Below are positions 57,024 through 64,000 of a stretch of 64,000 bases of DNA, in pieces. A program made the position numbers and the translations under genes. The stretch comes from Burkholderia sp. GAS332 (lineage in GTDB: Bacteria > Pseudomonadota > Gammaproteobacteria > Burkholderiales > Burkholderiaceae). Within the stretch, counting starts at the first letter, position 1, and every line of letters begins with the position of its first letter. The DNA lies in NCBI GenBank assembly GCA_900142905.1, contig FSRV01000002.1, positions 2,604,001-2,668,000 of the forward strand. The letters are read 5' to 3'. The notes below the pieces were generated by a model. That model ran no database searches. It saw only the letters and a program-made list of their open reading frames with translations, and had not been told where the DNA came from.

Positions 57024-58226
57024 ATGAAGAATCGCCGACTGTTGAGCTTCTGCCGCTTTTCGATTGTCTTCGTGACGCTGCTGGTGTGCTGCGGCAACAT
57101 CACGAATAGCTTCCTGTTGAAGTGGGGCTTTCGCGACGACCAGCGCAATGCCGATTACATCCACACGCCTTCGCTGGTCGGCGTCATGGAAGGCGCGGCG
57201 CCGAAGCCCTACGTCTACCGTTCGGCCATGCCGAAGGCCGCCAAATGGATGGTCGAGCAGATCAGCCCTGAGCACCAGCTCAAGTTCTTCAAATCCATCA
57301 CGCGATACGACTCGCTGCATCACGCCTATTTTTCAGGCGTGCCCGACCACTACTGGACACCGGTGGTGGCGATCGGTTACCACGTGATGTATTTCGCCGT
57401 GATGCTGGCGACGATCTTCACGCTGCTGTTCGTCTACCGTCTTGCGCGCATGCAGGGTTTGTCATTCGGCCGCGCGCTCGGCTTTCTGGTCGCCTTCAGC
57501 ATGCTCTATCCGCTGACCTTCCAGAAAGGCGGCTACTACTACGACTTCTTTGAAATACTCGGCGTATTCGGCGTCGTCTATTTCTTCCTGAAGCGCTCGA
57601 TGCTGATGGCCACGCTGTTTGTCGCGCTGTTTTCGTTGAACAAGGAAACCTTCTTCCTCGTGCCGGCCGCGTTGTTCTTCCTGCACGACAGCGACGTTCC
57701 GATGAAGAAGCGGTTCGCGTGGCTGGCGGTGCAATTCGGCATCTGCATGGCGACGCGGCACTTCATCATGAGCGGCTATCAGGCGAACGACGGCGGCTTC
57801 GTTGAGATTCACGGGGTGCACAACCTGTTGTTCTGGCTGAACCCTTTGTCGTACCTCAGTTTCTACAATGCTGTCGCCAAGGGCGTGTTCACGCCGAGCC
57901 TGCAAAACCCGTTGATCGCCGTTCCGCTAATCGTGTTTCTCTATCACGCATGGCGCGAGTCACCGTCGCTCTATAAGCGGTATTTCCTCGCGGCGGCTTT
58001 GCCGATTGCCGCGTTGTGTGCATGCTTCGGCTTTGAAGACGAAGCACGCGATGCCGCACTCGTTTTTCCCGCTGTCGTCCTGATTGCGCTGCATGGGGCA
58101 AGCCGGTTTGGCGAGATTTTTGGCGGACTGGATGAGGCGGTGGCGCGCGAACCGCAGCGCCGGCCGGAGGCGTCGCGCGCGGCTGCAGTTGTCAATGCGC
58201 CCACGACAGTGCTGGAGAAAGTCTGA
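57024..58226 (+). CDS. multi-pass membrane protein, possible GT-C type glycosyltransferase
   Basis: A 400-residue membrane protein with about nine helices and a periplasmic-size loop after the first (residues ~35-110, with DDQRNADYIHTPS and YRSAMPKAA). It lies 21 bases after the HAD-UbiA gene. I do not recognise the family, and no canonical GT-C acidic motif is obvious, apart from the Asp pair near GFRDDQR. Its position suggests it uses or flips the lipid-linked sugar made by the HAD-UbiA protein. The ATG at 57024 is used; a GTG lies just before. Confidence 0.7.
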   Translation: MKNRRLLSFCRFSIVFVTLLVCCGNITNSFLLKWGFRDDQRNADYIHTPSLVGVMEGAAPKPYVYRSAMPKAAKWMVEQISPEHQLKFFKSITRYDSLHHAYFSGVPDHYWTPVVAIGYHVMYFAVMLATIFTLLFVYRLARMQGLSFGRALGFLVAFSMLYPLTFQKGGYYYDFFEILGVFGVVYFFLKRSMLMATLFVALFSLNKETFFLVPAALFFLHDSDVPMKKRFAWLAVQFGICMATRHFIMSGYQANDGGFVEIHGVHNLLFWLNPLSYLSFYNAVAKGVFTPSLQNPLIAVPLIVFLYHAWRESPSLYKRYFLAAALPIAALCACFGFEDEARDAALVFPAVVLIALHGASRFGEIFGGLDEAVAREPQRRPEASRAAAVVNAPTTVLEKV

Positions 58227-58229
58227 ACT

Positions 58230-60059
58230 TCACGCAGACCCAATAGGGTCGCTCACCGCGCCTCGCTGCACCGCCTGCCCCGACTGCTCGCCGAACTGCA
58301 AGGCAGCAAGCTGGGCATAGAGCGGTGAGCTCAGAAGGAGCTCGGCATGACGGCCCTGCGCGACGACGCGGCCGTGTTCCAGCACGACGATGCGGTCGGC
58401 CTGCTGCACGGTCGCGAGGCGGTGCGCGATGACCAGCGTGGTGCGGTTCTGCGCGGCGTTATCCAACGCCTTTTGCACCAGCCGTTCGCTGGCTGCATCG
58501 AGCGCACTGGTGGCTTCGTCCAGCAGCAGGATGGGCGGATTCTTCAGGATCGCGCGCGCGATCGCAATGCGCTGGCGCTGCCCGCCGGACAGTCGCACGC
58601 CGCGCTCGCCGAGAAAGGTATCGTAGCCTTGCGGCAGTTCTTCGATAAAGCCGGCCGCAGCGGCCATATCGGCAGCCCGCTGAACTTGCGCGAGGGTGGC
58701 TTCCGGCGCGCCGTAGCGGATGTTGTCGAGCACGCTGCCGGAGAAGATCACCGATTCCTGCAGCACCACGCCGATCTCCTTGCGCAATTCGGCGAGCGGC
58801 ACGTCACGCGTCGGGACGCCGTTGATCAGAATGCTGCCGGACTGCGGATCGTAAAAACGCAGCAGCAGTTGGAACAGCGTAGTCTTGCCCGCACCGGACG
58901 GGCCGACCAAGGCGACGTGTTCACCCGGACGGACATCAAGCGAGAGTGCGGAGAGCGCAGCAATGCCAGGGCGCGAGGGATACGAGAAGCTGACGTTGTC
59001 GAAGCGGATGCCCTCCCCTCGCACAGGCAGCGCAACCGTAGTCGCTGCCTGCACCACCGGCGAGCACGCCGCCAGCAGTTGCAGCAAACGTTCGGTGGCG
59101 CCGGCGGCGCGCTGCAGATCGCCCCACACCTCGGCAACGGCGCCCACGGCGCCGGCCGTGAACACCGCGTAGAGAATGAACTGGGATAACTGGCCCGCCG
59201 TCATGCGCCCGGCCAGCACCGCCTGTGCCCCGAGCCACAACACGAACACGATGGCGCTGAACACCAGCACGATCACCACGGCGGTCAACCAGGCACGCGC
59301 GCGAATGCGCGTAAGCGCGGTGTCGAAGGCCGCCTCCACCGCGCCGGCAAACCGCCGCGCCTCGAAAGGCTCCTGCGTATACGACTGCACGGTCGGCATA
59401 GCGTTGAGCACCTCGCCCGCCAGCGCGCTCGTGTTCGCGATCTTGTCCTGGCTCGCGCGCGAGAGCCGCCGCACGCGCCGGCCGAAGATCACGATCGGCG
59501 CGACCACCACGACCAGCGTGGCAATGATGTAACCGGACAGCACCGGGCTCGTCACCGCCAACATCGTCACGCCACCGGTCAGCAGGAAGAAGTTGCGCAA
59601 TCCCAGCGACAAACTGGTGCCCACCACCGCCTGGATCAACGTGGTGTCGGCGGTGAGTCGTGACAGCACCTCGCCGGTCTGTGTGGTTTCGAAGAACTGC
59701 GGACTCATCCCTAGCACGTGGTCGTAGACCGCACGCCGCAAATCAGCCGTGACCCGCTCGCCCAGCCATGACACGAGGTAGAAGCGCAGCGCCGTGGCGG
59801 CAGCCAGTACCAGCGATACGACGAATAGGGCGAGGAAATAGCGATCGATGTGCGCCCGGTCGCCCCCCGCGAAGCCACGATCGATCAGGTATTTGAACGC
59901 GACCGGCAACACCAGGGTGGCGCCCGCCGACGTCACCAGCGCGAGGAACGCGAGCGCCCAACGGCCGGCATAGGGGCGCAGGAACGGAAACAGGGCGAAC
60001 AGCGGCCCCACACGTGACGAAGGCGATGAGGGCAGCGAAGGCGGAACAGCATCTGGCAT
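58230..60059 (-). CDS. MsbA-like ABC exporter (TMD-NBD fusion)
   Basis: A 609-residue half-transporter with an N-terminal six-helix domain (~30-330) and a C-terminal ATPase: Walker A GPSGAGKTT near 395, signature LSGGQRQRIAIARAIL near 500, Walker B ILLLDEATSALD and switch HRLATVQ. It would work as a homodimer in lipid, peptide or multidrug export. The ATG at 60059 is preceded by GGGAAT; a TTG at 60071 is the other choice. It is convergent with the HAD-UbiA pair. Confidence 0.92.
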   Translation of the reverse strand: MPDAVPPSLPSSPSSRVGPLFALFPFLRPYAGRWALAFLALVTSAGATLVLPVAFKYLIDRGFAGGDRAHIDRYFLALFVVSLVLAAATALRFYLVSWLGERVTADLRRAVYDHVLGMSPQFFETTQTGEVLSRLTADTTLIQAVVGTSLSLGLRNFFLLTGGVTMLAVTSPVLSGYIIATLVVVVAPIVIFGRRVRRLSRASQDKIANTSALAGEVLNAMPTVQSYTQEPFEARRFAGAVEAAFDTALTRIRARAWLTAVVIVLVFSAIVFVLWLGAQAVLAGRMTAGQLSQFILYAVFTAGAVGAVAEVWGDLQRAAGATERLLQLLAACSPVVQAATTVALPVRGEGIRFDNVSFSYPSRPGIAALSALSLDVRPGEHVALVGPSGAGKTTLFQLLLRFYDPQSGSILINGVPTRDVPLAELRKEIGVVLQESVIFSGSVLDNIRYGAPEATLAQVQRAADMAAAAGFIEELPQGYDTFLGERGVRLSGGQRQRIAIARAILKNPPILLLDEATSALDAASERLVQKALDNAAQNRTTLVIAHRLATVQQADRIVVLEHGRVVAQGRHAELLLSSPLYAQLAALQFGEQSGQAVQRGAVSDPIGSA

Positions 60060-60298
60060 GAGGATTCCCAAGCGAATCGGAGGTCACCCAGATTGTGCCA
60101 GTCCTGCGGATTCGAAGGCGGTTCACGTAAAAGCCTGGCGTTGATCCGTGGGGGCTGCTGTATGCGCCGCCACGCGCCGCCCTGAAGGACGGTGCGCCTA
60201 TCCGGCAACACGCCTGCCGGCGGACTCTTTCCATGTGCTTGCCGCAACTGGCCATCTGGATCAAGATCGAGTCGACTCATCCGGCTGAGGCCATTCCC

Positions 60299-60490
60299 AT
60301 GACAGACGATTCCGATCCCGACAAACTGAAAGGTCCCGGTGGCTTGACCCTGCGCCAGATCCACGAACAGGTGCAGAAGAGCGTCGAGCGCGACCGTGAA
60401 GAGCAGGCATCGCACAACGCTATCGCTCCGCAGCGGAGCAGGTGGCAACGTTGGGTGCGTCACGTGTGGGGTCGCAGCGGGCGTCGCTAG
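60299..60490 (+). CDS. small basic protein, unknown
   Basis: A 63-residue protein (MTDDSDPDKLKGPGGLTLRQIHEQ and on) with an acidic start and a strongly basic C-terminus (RWQRWVRHVWGRSGRR). GAGG lies 8 bases upstream of the ATG. No family recognised and no membrane segment. It is divergent from the ABC exporter gene. Confidence 0.5.
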   Translation: MTDDSDPDKLKGPGGLTLRQIHEQVQKSVERDREEQASHNAIAPQRSRWQRWVRHVWGRSGRR

Positions 60491-60803
60491 GCCGCGAGCT
60501 TACCCCGCTTTTTTCCCGGCGTAGTCGAGGGCATCCCAACGGTCTCGTGTTGGCATGCATGCAAGCAGGCCGTCGCGGCATGTCAGTCGCAAAGCTCGCG
60601 TGCGAGCCTCTGTCATTGAGCCGCTACCGGGCCGTGCTAAGCTAGGCTGCTGTACTTGGCTCGCGCCCACACACAGCGGTGCGACATCTTCCCGAAAGCC
60701 GCATTACACCGCAGCGTCATACAAAGCCCTCATCGCTTTTTCAAATGTCCGTGCTTTGCACGGCCCATTCCTGATCATTACAAGTAGATTCACCTGGAGA
60801 ACC
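60491..60803. other. intergenic region with no supported gene
   Basis: 313 bases between two small plus-strand genes. It should hold the promoter for the helical protein that starts at 60804. I see no RNA gene or dyad; short open frames here look non-coding. Confidence 0.5.
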
Positions 60804-61136
60804 ATGATGAGCAAGAAGTCCGCCTCCAACCCGGCCGTCGAGTCGAACGATACGACGGCGACAGCGCTGACGGCGCTGGCAACGCAGATCAATGCGTTCG
60901 TACACGAAGGGACGCTCGACAGCCGGTTCGCCGCGAAACTCGTCAAGCGCCTGAAGAAAGAGGCCGAAGCCATTTCAGAAACTGGCCATGCGACGAAGTC
61001 CGACTGGAAGGAGTTGAAGAAGGCCTTCGACGCGGTCGATGCAGCGCTGCGCAAACACGATGCGAGCTTGCTTGTCACGGCCAATGCGGCGCTGCGGGCG
61101 TCAGACGACACACCCGAAGCCACGACACCGCAGTAA
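60804..61136 (+). CDS. small helical protein, unknown
   Basis: A 110-residue protein, Ala-rich and mostly helical, without membrane segments (TATALTALATQINAFVHEG; RFAAKLVKRLKKEAEAI; DWKELKKAFDAVDAALRKHD). GGAGA lies seven bases before the ATG at 60804. It may be a small nucleoid- or stress-related protein, but I recognise no family. It is convergent with the tannase lipoprotein gene. Confidence 0.6.
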   Translation: MMSKKSASNPAVESNDTTATALTALATQINAFVHEGTLDSRFAAKLVKRLKKEAEAISETGHATKSDWKELKKAFDAVDAALRKHDASLLVTANAALRASDDTPEATTPQ

Positions 61137-61181
61137 GCGCCGAACGCAGCGTACCCCGCATCGTCCCGCCCAGAACACCCT

Positions 61182-62957
61182 TTACGGAGCCGCGACACCC
61201 TGCGTCGCCGCCGTGTACGGCGAGTAGAAGCTAATGCCGGCCCAGGTAGGCGTCGGTGCGTTATACAGCGCTGCGCCCTGGGTATAGTTGGCGCCGTCGT
61301 GCCAGTCGCCGGTACCGGTGTACTGGGGCACCGCCGGATACGGGTACACCGGGCGCGAGGCGGTCACGGCGTTCGACGCATTGGTCTGGTACGTCATGAC
61401 CGCGTTCGGCGCGCTGCCCTGCTCGACCCAGCCGGTGATCTGCGTCACCAGGTCGATGTTGGGGAAGCCCTCGCCGCCACCGCAGTGGCCGACGCCCGGC
61501 ACGAGGTACAGGCGCGCGAATGCGTCCACGTTCGACGCGCCCATCGTGTTTTGCATGGCCTCGTAGTAGTTGATCGTGAAGAGTGGCGAGATGTGCTGGT
61601 CAGCCCAGCCGTGCCACAGGATCAGCTTGCCGCCCGCCTTCTGGAAAGCGGACAGGTCGGGGTTGGTCGCATCCATGAGCGGGTGGTTAGCCTGCAGGAA
61701 GTTCGGATAGAAACTCGCATCCTGATAGCCGAAGGTGTCGATGTTCGGCATGCTCGGCGAACCCGTGAAGATCAGGTTGTAAGCGCCCGTCACGATCGAG
61801 TAGCTGAACAGACCGGTAACCGGCACGGGCGCGGCCGTCGAGTTCGTGGTCGGCACTTCGACGCCGATCCAGTTGATTTCCGAACCCAACTGCGGCGAGC
61901 CGGCCAGCATGCGTGCACCGGTCGTGGCATCCATCGGGCCGCCGTAGATCTTGCTGGCGGTGGCGACTTCGGCCGCAGTCAGGCAACTGCTGGTGTTCGT
62001 CGCGCCGTTCGGGCACTGGATCGATGCCGGGTCGAAATTGCACATACGCGGATCGGCCAGCAGGCCGTCCGGCACGCCGGGCTGGCCACCGCAGGCAGCA
62101 ACGACCGCCTTGTGCAGCACGGCAACCTTGTCGGCATAGAGCACGGCATTGCCCGTGCTGGTGCCGGTGGTGCTGTTCGATTCCACGCTCCAGCCGTGAT
62201 ACAGCGAGTTCTGGATCTGGAAGTGTGCGGCCGGGGCGCCAGCGATGATGCCGTTGTAGTCGGCCGGATAGCGCTGCGCGGCCATCAGCGCTTCGCGGCC
62301 ACCGTCAGAGCAACCCACGAAGTACGAATACTTCTGCGCCTGCCCGTAATAGGCCTGAATCAGCTTCTTCGCCGCGAGCGTCGTGATGTGCTGGCCGCGG
62401 TAAGCGAAGTCAGCCTGCTTTTGCGGATCCGTGGTCCAGGTGGCATCCTGGCCTGAATGCCCCATGTCGGTGGCTGCCGTCACGAAGCCGCCTTTCTGCA
62501 CCAGTGGGCAGGTATAGCTGAAGCTGAACGAGCTTTGCTGCGTCGGATCGCTCACGTTGCCGCACAGGCCACCGCAGCCCAGTGCCGCGAAACGTTGCGT
62601 ATAGGTGCTGACAGGCAGGGCCACCTCGAAGGTGTTCGAGGGGGCGAGCGTGCCCTTCACCGTACAGAAGCTGACAGCGGCGCCATTGATGGTGGCGCTG
62701 GTGACGGTAGCCGACGTAATCGAACTGCCCGCACCGCCGATGTCGGTGATATCCATCGAGGCCAGCTTGGAACAATCGACGACCGGTGCAATGACGGCTA
62801 GCGCGCTAGTGGTCGCCGTCGTTGCGGCGGAGCCGACGCTGCCGCTGCCGCAAGCGGCAACGATGGCCGCAGTCACACAGATGGTGAACACTGCGAGCAG
62901 CGAGCCGGTTCGCGCACGGGCGCGCGCGAACAGCCCGATGGGATGTCGAGTTTTCAT
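61182..62957 (-). CDS. tannase/feruloyl esterase family lipoprotein
   Basis: A 591-residue esterase exported as a lipoprotein: lipobox IVAAC (residues ~32-36) followed by GSGS, so it would be anchored after cleavage before Cys. Nucleophile motif VGCSDGGREAL near residue 215, and VPGVGHCGGGEG near 500 contains the catalytic His; the flanking Cys pair of the CS-D-HC signature is complete. An acid lies in WADQHISPL. It is expected to release gallate or ferulate from esters outside the cell. Its promoter region contains the dyad CTAATCATTAG. Position near a LigK-type aldolase fits gallate catabolism. Confidence 0.92.
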   Translation of the reverse strand: MKTRHPIGLFARARARTGSLLAVFTICVTAAIVAACGSGSVGSAATTATTSALAVIAPVVDCSKLASMDITDIGGAGSSITSATVTSATINGAAVSFCTVKGTLAPSNTFEVALPVSTYTQRFAALGCGGLCGNVSDPTQQSSFSFSYTCPLVQKGGFVTAATDMGHSGQDATWTTDPQKQADFAYRGQHITTLAAKKLIQAYYGQAQKYSYFVGCSDGGREALMAAQRYPADYNGIIAGAPAAHFQIQNSLYHGWSVESNSTTGTSTGNAVLYADKVAVLHKAVVAACGGQPGVPDGLLADPRMCNFDPASIQCPNGATNTSSCLTAAEVATASKIYGGPMDATTGARMLAGSPQLGSEINWIGVEVPTTNSTAAPVPVTGLFSYSIVTGAYNLIFTGSPSMPNIDTFGYQDASFYPNFLQANHPLMDATNPDLSAFQKAGGKLILWHGWADQHISPLFTINYYEAMQNTMGASNVDAFARLYLVPGVGHCGGGEGFPNIDLVTQITGWVEQGSAPNAVMTYQTNASNAVTASRPVYPYPAVPQYTGTGDWHDGANYTQGAALYNAPTPTWAGISFYSPYTAATQGVAAP

Positions 62958-62981
62958 ACTTATCTCCTTACGTTAGTATTT

Positions 62982-62992
62982 CTAATCATTAG
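62982..62992. promoter_or_regulatory. palindrome upstream of tannase gene
   Basis: CTAATCATTAG is an 11-base dyad (5-bp arms around one C) located 24 bases before the tannase start codon on the minus strand and near a TTGACT-like element. It may be a MarR- or IclR-type operator; the regulator is not in the window. Confidence 0.4.
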
Positions 62993-63045
62993 TCAAATAA
63001 ACCGACTCATACATCTCGCGGTGACACCACGCGCTTAGACCTACC

Positions 63046-63753
63046 TCATGCCGGATCCATGCCGTGCGCAAGCTTGACCGGCGCCCCCTGAGGCGAGGCC
63101 AGGAACGAGATCAACGCCTGTGCCTCGTCCGCGTGCCCAGCCGCCGTACAAACCGCGGCCGAGAAAACAGTAACAACCTGGATATCAGGCGGCAGTGACC
63201 CGATGACATCAACACCCGGCAAGTGGATCAGCTCGCTCAATTGCTGGAAACCAAGTTCGACCTCCCCGCTCGCGATAAGCGAGCCCACTGGAACGCCGGG
63301 CGGGGCTTGCACAATGCGCGGCGCAATCGTCTCAGCAATGCCCCAGCGTTCGAACAGGCGCGACAGATGCGAACCGCTGGGCCCCGTCGAGTAGCCGATG
63401 CTGCGCGCGGCCAGCACGGCATCGCGGACAGCCGCTTCACTCGCGATCGCGGGTTGCGGCGCCCCGGTTGCCACGGCAATCGCCACGCCCGAGCGGGCCA
63501 GGTCTGCACGACTGCCCGGAACGATCCGGCCGGCCATCGCCAGCCGATCGATCGCGTCCGCCGCCAGCACGACCATATCGAACGGCTCGCCGTCCTGAAC
63601 GCGCCGAGCCGCCTCGACCCCGCCAAGCGATTCGATCGACACGCGCTGCGGCGAATGCCGCGCGTACTGCTTGACAAGGTCGGTCAGCACATTGCGGGTC
63701 GCCATTGAGGAGAGTCCGCGGACGGCGTGGCTCACGGTTTGATCGGTGACCAT
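63046..63753 (-). CDS. ModA-like substrate-binding domain protein without signal peptide
   Basis: A 235-residue type-2 periplasmic-binding-fold protein resembling molybdate-binding ModA: ATRNVLTDLVKQYARHSPQRVSIESLGGVEAARRVQDGEPFDMVV, then a variable middle, then HADEAQALISFLASPQGAPVK. It lacks a hydrophobic N-terminus (MVTDQTVSHAVRGLSS), so it is probably cytosolic. It starts 14 bases after the LigK-type aldolase gene. Relatives of this kind occur in some aromatic meta-cleavage clusters; I am not certain of their role, which may be binding of a pathway intermediate. Confidence 0.78.
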   Translation of the reverse strand: MVTDQTVSHAVRGLSSMATRNVLTDLVKQYARHSPQRVSIESLGGVEAARRVQDGEPFDMVVLAADAIDRLAMAGRIVPGSRADLARSGVAIAVATGAPQPAIASEAAVRDAVLAARSIGYSTGPSGSHLSRLFERWGIAETIAPRIVQAPPGVPVGSLIASGEVELGFQQLSELIHLPGVDVIGSLPPDIQVVTVFSAAVCTAAGHADEAQALISFLASPQGAPVKLAHGMDPA

Positions 63754-63766
63754 GTTGACTGCCCTT

Positions 63767-64000
63767 TCAGTCGATGTAGCGCAGTCCGGCCTGTCGCAAA
63801 GGCTCGCGCATGTTGTACATGTCCAGGCCCAGTACGCCGGAGGCCAGCTTCGCGCGCTTCCCCGCTTCGTTGGCTTCGCGTGCAGTCGCTCTTTCAAGTA
63901 CTTCCGGCGCCGACGCTGCCGGCACCACGACCACGCCATCGTCGTCGGCCACGACGACATCGCCGGGATTGACTAGCGCACCCGCGCAAATCACCGGTAT
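63767..64000 (-). CDS. ligK: 4-carboxy-4-hydroxy-2-oxoadipate aldolase (C-terminal part, start beyond window)
   Basis: The last 77 residues of a protein running off the right edge. They match the C-terminus of LigK/GalC-type aldolases: [20 protein letters not shown], then [31 protein letters not shown]. That enzyme splits 4-carboxy-4-hydroxy-2-oxoadipate to pyruvate and oxaloacetate in gallate and protocatechuate 4,5-cleavage. The gene order (aldolase, ModA-like, tannase lipoprotein) suggests a tannin-to-gallate catabolic region. Confidence 0.82.
   Translation of the reverse strand: MPVICAGALVNPGDVVVADDDGVVVVPAASAPEVLERATAREANEAGKRAKLASGVLGLDMYNMREPLRQAGLRYID

Overview
The window looks like a chromosome or chromid segment of a Burkholderiaceae bacterium, most likely Paraburkholderia. 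Support: GC-rich coding sequence with pervasive antisense open frames, a DUF3138-type porin, a Kdp system with Burkholderia-like proteins, YadGH-type ABC exporters, and many catabolic clusters with LuxR/AraC regulators. This genus assignment is inference from protein style, not from a marker gene. No rRNA, tRNA, CRISPR array, transposase or integrase was recognised.

Layout. (1) 1-13.2 kb: a two-armed catabolic island around a LuxR-type regulator. The minus-strand arm encodes an SDR, two 3-ketosteroid-dehydrogenase-like flavoproteins, a flavin reductase, an HsaA-like flavin monooxygenase and a luciferase-like monooxygenase. The plus-strand arm encodes an HSL-type esterase, a crotonase-family enzyme, a RibBA protein whose cyclohydrolase half looks dead, and another SDR. 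The extra RibB may supply flavin to the FMNH2/FAD-dependent enzymes. (2) 13.2-20.4 kb: an amidase, an internally deleted GMC oxidoreductase, an NCS1 permease, a histone-deacetylase-like amidohydrolase and an ABC-2 exporter pair. (3) 20.6-26.9 kb: a translationally coupled stressosome-type operon, RsbR-RsbS-RsbT, then an RsbT/PP2C fusion, then a histidine kinase that appears to carry a degenerate RsbT-like N-terminus, then a REC-PAS-kinase-REC hybrid. No sigma factor or DNA-binding output is present. (4) 27.3-33.1 kb: a tannase-family esterase coupled to an OpgC-like membrane acyltransferase, an acyltransferase-3 protein, a TauE/SafE permease and a small proline-rich protein.

(5) 33.1-40.6 kb: a minus-strand amide/polyamine-type uptake and hydrolysis cluster (amidohydrolase, amidase, DUF3138 porin, PotF-like binding protein, LuxR regulator). 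(6) 40.8-44.1 kb: an AraC regulator overlapping tail-to-tail with an MFS transporter, then an orphan ABC ATPase with degenerate motifs. (7) 44.4-53.2 kb: a potassium locus: a KimA-like APC transporter, a universal stress protein, two small unknown proteins, and kdpFABC preceded by a tiny membrane ORF and followed by kdpE. KdpD is missing and the KdpE receiver has lost one acidic residue. (8) 53.3-60.5 kb: a fucosyltransferase-like protein, a copper-type pair (HMA chaperone, DUF305) behind a CueR-like dyad, a HAD-UbiA fusion resembling decaprenyl-phosphoribose synthase with a partner membrane protein, and an MsbA-like exporter. (9) 60.8-64 kb: a small helical protein, a tannase lipoprotein, a ModA-like binding protein without a signal peptide, and the end of a LigK-type aldolase. 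The tannase and aldolase together suggest tannin/gallate catabolism.

The strongest candidates for further work are the stressosome-to-two-component module, the unassigned flavoprotein catabolic island, the KdpD-less kdp locus and the HAD-UbiA lipid-pentose candidate.
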